This document shows positions 36,326-47,311 of a stretch of 64,000 nucleotides of DNA, in pieces (within the stretch, counting starts at the first letter, position 1; each line of letters begins with the position of its first letter). This stretch comes from Sipunculus nudus. Taxonomy: Eukaryota > Annelida > Sipuncula > Golfingiida > Sipunculidae. The position numbers and the translations under genes are program-made. The notes beneath the pieces are model-generated. The model was not told the origin of the DNA. It did no database searches and saw only the letters and a program-made list of their open reading frames with translations. The stretch lies in NCBI GenBank assembly GCA_026874595.1, contig CM049314.1, positions 13,012,729 to 13,076,728 of the forward strand, in the 5' to 3' direction.

Positions 36326-36440
36326 TACGGGGTCCAGTGGAGCCAGACGGGGTCCAGTGCTGCCAGTCGAGGTCCAGTGTCGCCATTTGGGGTCCAGTGC
36401 CACATGTCGGGGTCCAGAGTAGCCTGTCGGGGTCCAGTAC
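36326..36440. repeat. 21-bp minisatellite
   Basis: Five to six units of 'ggggtccagt' followed by about eleven variable bases. Because 21 is a multiple of three it keeps frames open on both strands, which explains a 164-codon frame on the minus strand across it. Confidence 0.9.
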
Positions 36441-36924
36441 CTTCAGGTTGTCTACAGACTGTTTAACCGGAATCTGTTTTAACCAGAGTTTTTTTTCTCT
36501 CTGTGCAACCAGTGAAGTTCTTGTAATGCGTAACAGGCTTGGAACCCTATCGGGTAGGTCGTTTTGAATTCTGTAATTTACTGTAATATAATCTTTGTGG
36601 CTTAGCCACTGTCTTGCATTTTGCTGTGTACCTGAGTGAACACGTTGTCTGCGCCATAAAAAAGCACACCATCTCACCTTTAACCACATTAATCTAAAGG
36701 ATCACTTGGTAAGGGCAGCTATTTTCCAAGGGCCGTAGTTAAAAAAATTATCAGAATTTGTTATCTTATCGACCCATATGTTTATATCGCCTGACATCGA
36801 CAGGAATGGGCGTTTTTGCATTATGGAACTGTGTGTGAGGGCCTATACAGGGTTTATTTTGTAAACTGAGCGATTTCAACAGAGAAGTTAATTTAGAATA
36901 TCTAGCATGGCTTCTGTGATCCAT

Positions 36925-37282
36925 ACCGGCTTCTGTGGTCTACGGGTAGAGCACATTACTCACAGCTGGGAGACCATGAGTTCAAATCTCAGTCCAGACG
37001 CTGAGATATTTCCAGGTCGGCCCCCAACTAGGGTGAGTGCTCTGCAAGTTTAAATGGAAAACCGTGCCCACGGGCGTGTTTCATGTACAAACGAGTGCAA
37101 CTTTCACATTAACGATAACACATTCAGGACCCACAGGTAATCAACGGGCCTGGTTCACTAGATTATAAAATGAGAGGAAGTGTGTGCCAGTAATATTCTC
37201 CGAAACCAAAGGGAATTCTGCAGATGAACATACCTAGTTATGCTAGCAATTAAAAACTGAAGGGGGTAACCCCCTCCCCCAA
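36925..37282 (+). mobile_element. tRNA-derived SINE, copy 2
   Basis: A box 'tggtctacgggtagagc' and B box 'gagttcaaatc' are followed by 'ggtcggcccccaactaggg', 'gagtgctctgc' and 'ccgtgcccacggg', then an 'aaaatgagaggaagtg' block and 'gggggtaacccc'. The order is the same as in copies 1 and 3. It inserted between actin copies 4 and 5. Confidence 0.75.
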
Positions 37283-37740
37283 AATAATCCAGCTTTATTG
37301 AACTCACGTCCCCTTCTTGCTTCTCTGTGATGATTTATATGTTAGTTGCTGCCCTTGATACATAATTTAATTGTTATCAATAACAAGTGGGTTCAGACCA
37401 AAATGTAGGACAGATCTGCTATTCGTGTATCTCAGACTGAAACCAAATTTATATTTTCTGCAAAATGAAAAGTGCAAGCACAGGACCATACCTAGTAAAG
37501 TAATTAAAAGGGTTCATAGAATATAAATCACTTTCATATATCAAAACCCCCTCTTGTTACCTATCTTATTGTTAGAACGGAGCTGATGTGTGATATCAGC
37601 TCTATAATGGGGCTTTAAATCAAAGGTACTTTGAGGTTAGACCTTCAGTATACGATGGCTTTATGTTCTGTAATGTACGCCACGCGCTTTCATTTAGAGT
37701 TTAAATCATTAACACACCTTGACCCACAGCGCTTGACCAC
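37283..37740. other. Noncoding stretch
   Basis: AT-rich flank upstream of the actin leader. I see nothing specific. Confidence 0.4.
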
Positions 37741-37741
37741 T

Positions 37742-37902
37742 CAAGCCCCTCTTGCACTAAAAAAAACTCAGCTTGGTTATAAGGAAAGTGATTTTATAAG
37801 GTTATAGCAAACCTGACCTAGTCTAGACTTGGCACATGTAATCTATAATTAGTTTGCGTGTGCACACTGAACTGCATAGGACAACTTTTGAAAGCTTTAA
37901 CG
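37742..37902 (+). promoter_or_regulatory. Putative promoter/leader of actin copy 5
   Basis: 'cttgcactaaaa', 'cttggttataaggaaagtg' and 'tagtctagacttggca' align with the leaders at 33450-33560 and 40078-40190. The conserved core 'ttggttat-a-gaaagt' is present in all three. It is placed 60-150 bp upstream of the exon, but no TATA box is obvious. Confidence 0.45.
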
Positions 37903-38028
37903 ATGTGTGACGAAGAAGTTGTGGCTATTGTTATAGACAATGGATCCGGCATGTGTAAGGCCGGCTTTGCTGGAGACGATGCTCCAAGGACCGTGTTCCC
38001 GACAATTGTCGGCCGCTCAAGATATCAG
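37903..38028 (+). CDS. Actin first exon, intact (copy 5)
   Basis: Forty-two codons from ATG to CAG, beginning [20 protein letters not shown] and ending with a short basic/aromatic run and Gln42. The phosphate-loop-1 residues ([10 protein letters not shown]) match conventional animal actin, which binds ATP there. The exon ends exactly where the other copies do, and CAG|GTGGGC gives a usable splice donor at 38029 (phase 0, the known codon 41/42 intron site counted on the mature protein). No actin exon follows until 40696, so either this is an orphan exon or it splices over 2.67 kb, past the broken exon at 40351. ATG at 37903 was chosen by homology; the frame is open further upstream. Confidence 0.85.
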
Positions 38029-40075
38029 GTGGGCAAAATTCATTTTTACTGAACCTCCCCGGGTTAGAGTGGCAAAAGAAGGTAAAATTTACAATAGCGT
38101 ATATCAATTTTTACTTCTTTCATTGTGTCATTTCAATCAAAAAGACGCCGACGAAGATAATTCTGGTTATTGTTATTTCAACTGCACACATTCAAGGGGG
38201 CATATTTTCTATCATTTTGTGTTTCTTTATTCTGTATATAATATCAGTTGCAACTATTGTTTTAAATGCAGACTTATTTTAGCAGTGGTATTTCACAAAT
38301 AAATAGATGAGATGCAAGACATATTCATTTGTATTTAAAGTCTAGTACATTCTCTTATTCGTGTCGATGCAGTCCTTTTACTAAAAGATTCTCTTATTAA
38401 AGGTATGCCGGAATTAAGTCCCGAACCTTATCATCTCAAACCTGGTATTATAAATAAAAGTAAATAAGCAGTCAATATTTCCATTATATTCTAATGTTTT
38501 TGAGGCAAATTTTGTGACTTCCGAAGTGCAACAGATTATGTGAAAGGTTAATCAGCGTACAATATACTCGGCCTTAACCTAATATGGGAACTTGTTGCAG
38601 CTCTAAAACGCAGCTGAATATAAAATCAAATCATACAAAATGTAAATAATAAATTAGATGTCTAAGAGAGAGGGTGCATTTGGTGGCTCAAATAAATAGC
38701 ATTGAAAATGTTAAAAGTGATATATTCAGACACATGTGCTCATACATGAATACGTTTCACAAACTTACTTATATGAAATCGATTACATGTAGATAATTTG
38801 TGAAAATGTGCTCCCTTAATCCATCACTAATTTATAGGGTTCTATGTAGTCCAGTATAGGACTCAAAACCGGGAGGTGAGATAAAATCTACGCCGAGGAG
38901 CATCGAGATTTTCCCGCGACCTAGGCCCCCACTAAGGATGAAAGCTTAAAGAGAAGGCTATGCCCCGCAGCCGCATATTATTCCAGATCCAGGATCAGGG
39001 GATGCGACAGACACCGACGAATATATAAGCATAGTCCAAACCGAAACGTAATTCTGCAAATGTGCATAATTAGATTTATAATTAGTAGGGGCAGCATTAA
39101 AAAGAAGCGGTTTTCTTCACGAAAAACTCTTACAACGTTACAAATCAAATCACTTTTACTGTTATGGTTGAAGAACCTTAAATATGTTAAGACACTCATA
39201 ATATAGAATGAGGTATCACAAATATTATAATACTATTAAATGCAGAAAAGAAAGTTTGAGTCGATTAAATACACCCACATCTGGTCATTGACACACATAC
39301 ATTGCGCTTATTTCTGCATATTGGACACTGCTTTAGATGCAAGTTCTCTTGCATGTGCATATATTCTATTAAATAAAGTACACTCAGTTGACTTAAACCA
39401 AAAATGCGCGTTAGCCTGCATAACATTCTTGTTTCATGAACACCATTTATTCAAACCATTTTTGTTTTACTGGCCGGTAACTAATGAAGTGCATATATTC
39501 TTATTATCAACTACAATTTTCAAGTCTATTAAGATATAATACGAAGACATTAATGCCTACACTTCTTCCTTGGACCTTTGTGTGTGTATTCGTTAAACAT
39601 TATTTGCTATGTCTTAAACACATTCACATGACGGCATAGCTTTCTCATTATGTTCTTGGTGTTATAATCTCATTATTTATATTCAAACGAAACAAGATTT
39701 AATATAAATTGAATTATGTATAAATCTGATATACACTACTGCTACTACCATAAGTAATAATGATTGTGGTGATTATTATTATTGTTATTTATATTATTAA
39801 TATCATTATTACCATTAGTATTCATGATCCCACCACAATAACTGACACTGCAGGTAACATGGGCCAATTACATCTATGAACTGTGAATAATTATGAACTG
39901 TCTAAGCGATCTCTTATTGTGTCTATTTTTTATCATTACAACGAAACAATAATGTGATACCAGCTGATGATGTCTCGATTAGATGTATGACACACAATCG
40001 CCTTTATATTATTTATATCTGAAATTTTGGACTTATGTATTCAACAGACTTTGAATCCACATTTGCTGACCAAGC
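38029..40075. other. Intron-like or intergenic noncoding stretch
   Basis: AT-rich and with no actin homology. It would be intron if exon 37903-38028 splices to 40696. Frames of 70-120 codons here have no recognisable content. Confidence 0.45.
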
Positions 40076-40077
40076 AA

Positions 40078-40350
40078 TCCACTCCTGTACTAAAATTAAA
40101 TGTGCACTTTGGTTATTGAGAAAGTCCACAACATGACAACATAAGGTTACTGAAAACACCGTTATAGTCTAAACTTAGCATGAATTAAGTAACTTTTCCG
40201 AATAGTTGCTAATTGTTGGTACTTATTAATTTGTCTGCACTTTAACGGAGCTCCAATATACCAGCACATCTAGAACTTTAGTTATCCTTAAATCTTGTAA
40301 TCTAAACTAAACCTCTGAGCTTTAAAGGACCCGAGATGAGACGCAAAACG
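40078..40350 (+). promoter_or_regulatory. Leader region of actin copy 6
   Basis: 'cactcctgtactaaaa', 'actttggttattgagaaagt', 'aacggagctcc' and 'gagctttaaaggacccgaga' match the leaders of copies 3, 5 and 1. Confidence 0.5.
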
Positions 40351-40482
40351 ATGCGTGACGATGACATAGTTAACCTTTTTATAGACAATGGATAAGGTTT
40401 GTGCAAGGCCGGGATCGGTGGTAACGATGCTCCAAGTACCGTGTTCTCCGACAAATGCCGGCCTTTCAAAGCTTAAAGTCAG
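40351..40482 (+). pseudogene. Actin copy 6, broken exon 1
   Basis: It starts ATG and reads 'RDDDIVNLFIDNG', then TAA in place of the serine codon in the phosphate loop, the same defect as copy 2. A 1-bp insertion in the 'VFPTIVG' region and a further stop follow. The donor position (TCAG|GTTCTT) is kept, and the intron to 40695 would be 213 bp. It cannot be translated as actin. Confidence 0.88.
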
Positions 40483-40695
40483 GTTCTTTGGAAATCGCAG
40501 ATCTGCATTTAAGTCGAGGAATAAACGCATATCCAAATTTATTAGCAAGTATATTAATGTTCTGTATGATTATGTGATTTTCATCACAGACCCTTGAAAA
40601 ATTACAATTTTATTCATTTTATTGATTCACTCACACCAGTATCTTGAAATAGTTAACGTTGACCGATTTATTAAGATATATTCGTTTATTTCCAG

Positions 40696-41676
40696 GATGT
40701 TAGGATTCATATGGGTCAGAAAGACAGCTATGTTGGGGATGAAGCCCAGAGTAAACGAGGTATCCTGACCCTCAAGTACCCAATGAAAAAAGGTATTGTT
40801 ACAAATTGGGATGACATGGAGAAAATCTGGCACCACACCTTCTACAATGAGCTACGTGTCGCCCCTGAGGAGCATCCCTTCCTCCTGACTGAGGCTCCCC
40901 TTAACCCGAAGATCAATGGAATGAAGATGGCCCAGATTATGTTCGAGACGTTTAACATTCCCGCCATATATATTGCTGTCCAGGCTGTCCTGTCCATGTA
41001 CGCTAACGGCCGGACCACTGGTATTGTGCTCGACAGCGGAGATGGCGTGACCCACACTGTTCCTATGTACGAGGGTTTCTCCTTACCGCATGCAACGATC
41101 CGTCTGGACTTTGCTGGCCATGATCTGACCGACCATCTCATGAATATGTTGACCGAACGTGGTTACAACTTCACCACCAAGGCCGAACGTGAAATCGTCC
41201 GAGACATCAAGGAGAAGCTGTGTTATGTTGCCCTTGACTTCGATCGGGAAATGCAATCGTCATCCAAATCCATATAGAAGAGTTATGAAATGCCAGATGG
41301 CAAGGTAATAACGATAGGCAGCGAACGCTTTAGGTGCCCTGAGGCCTTGTTCAACTGGGATGATGGTATCCATGAGACCATCTTTAACAGCATAAAATTA
41401 TGCGACTTTGACCTCAGGAGGGCTCTTTATGCCAACACTGTACTGTCCGGAGGCAGCACCATGTTTCCCGGTATTGCTGACCGAAGTGAAAAAGAAATGA
41501 CAGAATTAGCTCCATCCACGATGAAGATCAAGGTTACCGCTCCCCCGGAACGCAAATACTCCACATGGATAGGTGGCTCGATTCTTGGTTCCCTGTCCAC
41601 CTTCCAGCTGATGTGGATTTCTCAGCAAGAGTATGGTGAAACTGGCCCATCCATTGTCGAGAAAAAATGCTTCTAA
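40696..41676 (+). pseudogene. Actin copy 6, exon 2: near-intact, one nonsense codon, plug deleted
   Basis: The acceptor TTTCCAG precedes 40696, and the frame encodes actin from residue 43 to the C-terminal K-C-F and TAA. Conserved blocks are intact: '[18 protein letters not shown]', '[19 protein letters not shown]', the second phosphate loop 'DSGDGVTHT', '[17 protein letters not shown]', '[13 protein letters not shown]', '[15 protein letters not shown]' and '[10 protein letters not shown]'. Defects: (1) TAG at 41275-41277 where actin has Glu in the S-L-E-K-S segment; (2) 8 codons fewer than conventional actin, 6 of them removing the hydrophobic plug (Q-P-S-F-L-G-M-E-S region, around residues 263-271), needed for filament contacts; (3) the methylated His73 is Lys. 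Without readthrough, translation with exon 1 would stop after 235 residues. It is either a recently dead gene or a divergent actin-like gene. Confidence 0.88.
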
Positions 41677-42726
41677 AAGATTAATGGTCTTTTTTTTTAA
41701 CTGTCAACGTGCATCATCGTGTATGAGTAAAATAATTGATATTTGACTGCATGCGTGTTCTCAGTAACATTCAATCTATTATTATGCGACTTCTCGCAAC
41801 CTCGGTTTTTGAATTCCTATAGTACGTGACGGTATTGCTAAACGTTGAATACCAATATTATCTAACGGTATGTTTTAACTCTGAATTCTTACATTAGGTA
41901 ACGCTATGTGACTGTATGTTATCCATTCGTGCGGTTGATAAATATGTATGGGGGATAACACAATCATCCCTGGTCATTACTTCAGTGTGTTATTGTTGTA
42001 ATAGCCATGTTTTTTTTAGAATAGTGGGTTTCATGTGCCTTTGTGCATCGAAAGGACAACAATATGTATGTGGTTTTAGACACACGTGTGTCATCATTTC
42101 CGATTAAGAGATTACCCTTGATAAGGCAGACGTATACATCAATGTACTTAACACGTGGTTTAAAATGATGAGTTAGATGGAATTTTGCCTTAAGTCCATT
42201 TTTCCCAATGCTGTCCCTTTCCTTTGGAATTAACTGCGGCACACTAAGTCCACTTCAGATAGCAACCATTTTAACCGCTCATACAAGAGTTGGACGCAAC
42301 ATTACAATTTATGATTGGACTTTTATTTTCTTTTCAAAATTTACACATATCCTGTATTTATTTTAGTTTATTGCTATGACTCTACCTTATCATGATTTAA
42401 GTCATAAAATTCGCATATTTCCAATATTTGTTATGCAGGTGCTTGTCTTTGTGATCAACTCTTACATGATTCCCTCACAGATACAGTTCAATGGCTTATA
42501 TATAAGCTTGTTACAAGAACACATCATATACAAGTTAGTGACAGGAACATTTTTGATAAATAGGCTTACTTAACATTAACCATCGTATTATATACTAAAG
42601 ATTTACATATGTGCAGTATGGTTTAATTTTATAACCAAAGGTCTACATTTATCATCATTTTATATATGTATTTTCGCACGCTTCTGTATTTTTGTATATA
42701 CTATGAATTCAACATATTACATCTTT

Positions 42727-42729
<3 letters not shown>

Positions 42730-42775
<46 letters not shown>
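42730..42775. repeat. (TA)n microsatellite
   Basis: Uninterrupted TA run. Confidence 0.92.
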
Positions 42776-42778
<3 letters not shown>

Positions 42779-44067
42779 AATGTACATATATCTATTTAGG
42801 TTTCAATGTGCTTGCTCGCACAAACTAAATTAAAGTATATATATAAAGGAAAGCAAGTTGAACTTTTTATTATGTAGTAAATTTTTACAAGCTTTCTTAA
42901 ATGGTAATAAATAAAACAACATCTAGTAAATCAAGCTGGTAAAACAATCAGTTAATAGGAATAACTAACAGTGGAGTCTTTTAGTCTCGTTGATAGAATG
43001 GAATTACAGAAGCGAATTCAAGGATAAGTGGGTCTAGGGGGCTGGACTCCCCCTTCATCACCAGCAGCAACCTTTCTAAAGGGTTTTCAGACCATTTTTT
43101 GGTGCCTAGCCTTCTCTTCTAGACCTGAGGAACTTTTTTAAGTTTTTGCATTAGTTATCCTAGGTTGAAGCCCTCATTTTTCCAAATCATGGTTTTGCCC
43201 GTGTTTTACAAAGCTTATGTTATGGCAGAGAATTATTAAATTGAAAATAGAAAGATACACTGGAGTAGAGAAATTGTACTTACTGTTTAAAACATAGTGA
43301 AAGTGTAGTTTAAACTGAATATCACTTCACAATGAAGTATCCATTACATAATGATCTGTTTAGGTAAATTTTCTATTGAATCACTGATATCAATTTAAAT
43401 CCTGCTATTATTAATAATATAGCAGCTATTTTTATTAATAAAATATCACTGTTTGATTTTTTTTTCTGTTGAATGCATCAAGGTTAAAAAGGACTATTTT
43501 ATTTTACTTTGTCTAATGTTGCATATAGAACTTTTGAGATCCACTCGGCCAGCTGACCACGAGGACTCACTATGGGCAGCCTGGTGTGATGTAGGTCTTT
43601 GCAGGGCTGAGTGGCACTGTTTGGGTGTTTAAAGAATCAATATAGAGAGTGATTACGAATCTTTATACATGTACTTAAATTGTAATTCAAACAAACATAT
43701 GTATATGTAATGTATCTGACAGAAATGACTTCTTTGTAATTCATTACATTCGTCGATATTTTCGAATACATGTATTAAAAAAAGTTATTTGTTAAAAATT
43801 TGTTAATTGTATGTATATTAATTATTGTGGTTGTATTATGTATGAACTTATGGAACTAAGAGCCTGAGGCTTTATTTTTTTCTGAATAAAATATTCATTT
43901 ATATCAAGAGAGTATTTACATGAGATCAACCCGTCAACCCATCATCCTGCAAGTAAAGTCGCAAATTATGTTAAAATCAGCAACAAAAATCTGTATTTCA
44001 GGAAGCTACCATCTGTCATTTATACAGATAATGATCACATATACATACATAAAGTGTCAAATATTTG

Positions 44068-44069
<2 letters not shown>

Positions 44070-44127
<58 letters not shown>
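44070..44127. repeat. (TA)n microsatellite
   Basis: TA run with one phase change near 44094. Confidence 0.92.
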
Positions 44128-44129
<2 letters not shown>

Positions 44130-45133
44130 ATATAAAATGATCGACATTTGCATATAAATATATTATAGTATCATTTCATCTATAGTTGTTATTGATGACT
44201 GGTGAATTAAACAAAAGTGAATTTACATGTTTATTACTTTTATGAATATCTTTCGTATATATGATCAAAATGCTGAATTACTTTTCATGTAAATACTGAT
44301 GCTAGACGTAATTTATAAATATTCTGTCGTACATTATTTCCCCCAATAATGCACACACGCCCCCCCCCCCCCGCCCATGAAACAACGATTAATATTTACA
44401 ATAAAACAGAATCAAACCCTTTGTTTTTAACTGAAACGTTACCACACATTTCTTGTTATCAACATTCCGTGTGAAAGATCTAAGAACAATATCATTTTGT
44501 ATTTAGGCAAAGCGGTAGTTTTGACTCGTTCCAATGTCCGTAATCAAGGCTAACGATGGACGGCTTTTCATTTGCTTTACAAACAAGTACCACTTAAACT
44601 CATTTGATTACAGCAAAAAAAGGTCACTTATTCCGAATATTTTCTACTACTGTCGCGTTCTTAGAAATGAGCCTCTTAATAGAGCACGCGTTTTTCTTAC
44701 GAATATTGCCGATAGTCGTTTATTAATGTGAGCCGTGAAGATTCAGGGCAATGCAATTTAATTAGACGGTCTCTTTTGAATTTCCATTGAGGGCAAATAT
44801 TTTTCTGTGATTGTGGTTTGATCTGATATGACAACTAAGCAACGTTGAATCGGCTAATGTCAGTAACGGCTGATTAATACCGTTGGTGAGCTCGGGTCCA
44901 GTGTGACATGGTTGATCACCAGTGATCGATTGAAAGTGTAGCGGGCCTGGGGCAAGGCTAAGGCCAAGGTCTGCAGGTAAGCTGTACTCTAATAGTATAT
45001 TAATCATCACTTATTGTTTAGGGGATTAAATAAGCTCGACATTCATCCAGACCTCTCAAATCCCAGATCCCTGGTCACAACGCGAACCAGCCGAGCACTG
45101 AAGGTTTATTGTAAGAAGGCACGTGTTTCAAGG

Positions 45134-47311
45134 ACTTGAAGACAAGTAAACAACGCCAATATAATATAAAACTTTATTACAATTCAAAGAAAATAATAAA
45201 AAACCTGATTTTAATAATGATACTTGACTAGAATAACTGGTGTCTGACTGTATCTTTCTTAATCCAGAAATAAACAAGGCGGTGAGATTGGGATTTAATG
45301 GGATTTAACATTCAAGCTTGATTGAGATTTTCTTAAAGAGATCGATTTAGCGTTGTTGAGCTTTCTTGACCATTTATGAGCTTATGTGAGCATTATGTGC
45401 ATGTTCAGATCTACTTGAATTCTTAATCTATCTCAATACTCTAACTCAGCTTCAGCCACCAAAGCCCTAAACTTACCATCACCACGGTCAGCTCAGAATT
45501 CATTGACACCTCTGGCCACAACCAATTTTCACTGACTACCCTCTCTGTCTCTGACCGACTTACTGACTGAGTCCCAACTACCATCTGCCAAACCCCTGAA
45601 CAAAGGAACAGGCCTTTATGTAGAGCGGATCAACAAATCAGAATCAACTTTACTATTTAAGTAAAACATTAAATACGGAGTGGCAGATGACATGACCGTG
45701 AGCTACTCTGCACCGAATAACTATTAGAAGAAATAACAAGACGACAGTATAGGTATTATCTGAAAAAAAGTGACTAATATTACAGTCGGCTTCCCTATGT
45801 TCACACCACAGCTATAGTTTTCCTGTACTAAAGTAAAACAGTCCTTCATCTAACTGGAAAAATAGAAATTAAACCACAGGCTACATACGGTTGAGAAAGT
45901 TATAAAGATTAATTAAAATAGATCATATACGCTTAATAAAACCAAAAATCACTGCACAAGCATCTCAGTCGAGCCACATGTAATAACCTCTTTATAGTTT
46001 CGTCTTTTTTGCGTGTATGTCCATATTTAGAAACCACGAACTGGCAAAATCTTCATTCTCATTCCACGAATTCAAATACCCTATGATACGCGATTTGCAT
46101 ACCAGTGGTATGATATGGTGTGCAGCCCATGTAACTTTCATATCATATAGATACATGTTTATAGCAAATTATGTGATAGACAAAGAAACAATACATAGTA
46201 TTATCATTTTATTCTTTGTTGTTTTGTTATGACAAGGTCCATTTAATGCTTGTATCTTGCTTTAGGTTGGACAAAGGGCAGTCATCGTTCATGGGTCATG
46301 AAGTTTGAATAACAACACTGTACGTCTTGTGCAGCCGAGATATTCTACCGTAGGTGATCTTTCTTTCTATTGTGTGATGAATTGACTTACAGTAAGATTA
46401 CTCTTTGTCACCTCGTAAATACAAAAGTGATCTATATCGTCTGATCATATTTGATTACACGATGATCTGTGATCCTTGCATACACATTTTATCTTACAGA
46501 AAACCAGGAAGAAAGCTTACGTATTTTCAGTTTTAACACTAAATTCCCATATTGTATGACGTATATGTTTTCAATTTTTATCAATATATGATATAAATTC
46601 CTTCCTGGTTTCCGTTTTCAACAGTAAATATATATTTGATGTAACTGTATGTACAAGCGATTCATAAATGTGGTCAATAAACAGTTAAATCATTTTTTAA
46701 AACACAATTCGCGGCCTCACTTTCGGATGTAAACTATGTAATGATGGTCATCCCATCGTAAGCATGAGGTAATTTGCATGTACGGTATGTATATCGAAAG
46801 GACAAGCCTATATCTGAGGTTTTGTCTCGCATGTGTCAGCATGGTAAAGCAAGAGTGTTTAATAAAGAGGTGGATTGTTGAAGGGATAACGGGTAAATCA
46901 TGTCATACCTCAATTTAAGTTGACAAAATGTAATCTAAATGAATGTAAATTGACCTATCTACCACAGCCTAAATGCCCCGCCCTTTAAACTTATTATTAT
47001 AATGAGCCCCCAACACGCTCCTACACATATGGACTTCCATGCCTATGGCAGCGAGAGCTAATAACATAATAATGACGTCACAAAGGGCGATGGCGCATGA
47101 CGTCGTATTGACTAACGTCATCAACTAGTATCACCTGACCATTGTTTACTATATCGAAGTGATATATGAACTGTGTTGCAATATATATTGGATTATTTGT
47201 CCCATACGAATTATGTGCCAGGTAAGACATTATTATTCACTCGGTAGTGGGAGGAATGGCTCCCGCAACCTATAGCCTAGAAACTTTTTATACTGTCTCT
47301 TTCGTATAACA
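45134..47311. repeat. 2.18-kb tandem duplication, first copy
   Basis: It begins 'acttgaagacaagtaaac' and ends '...tctctttcgtataac', then the second copy starts at once. The two copies differ by scattered single-base changes and small indels, about 1-2 percent by eye. The unit holds a ~750-bp left part with LTR-like features on the minus strand (an 'aataaa' signal in 'ttgtaataaagtttt', TG...CA-like ends at about 45111 and 45888), and a right part (46740-46960) related to the actin 3' flank ('aaggacaagcctatatct', 'catgtgtcagcatgg'). No protein is recognised; a 71-codon frame at 46017-46232 is present in both copies. Confidence 0.9.
47073..47120. promoter_or_regulatory. CRE-like site cluster
   Basis: A perfect TGACGTCA at 47073-47080, TGACGTCG at 47098-47105 and AACGTCAT near 47114-47121 lie within 50 bp. 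They are the kind of sites bound by CREB/ATF proteins. The first two are repeated unchanged in the second tandem copy. Confidence 0.35.

Larger units (their letters stand above)
41677..45110. other. Actin 3' flank and noncoding stretch
   Basis: 41740-42320 is the 3' flank shared with 33990-34750. (TA)n arrays lie at 42730-42775 and 44070-44127, and a poly-C run at 44360-44372. No gene is recognised in 42.4-45.1 kb. Confidence 0.55.

Noticed and set aside
36195-36689. 164-codon minus-strand frame
   Set aside because: It is kept open by the 21-bp minisatellite and resembles nothing.
40842-41141. Minus-strand frames over the actin exon
   Set aside because: Antisense to conserved actin sequence.
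46017-46232. 71-codon frame repeated identically at 48198-48413
   Set aside because: Identity follows from the recent tandem duplication. No domain, odd composition and no upstream signals.
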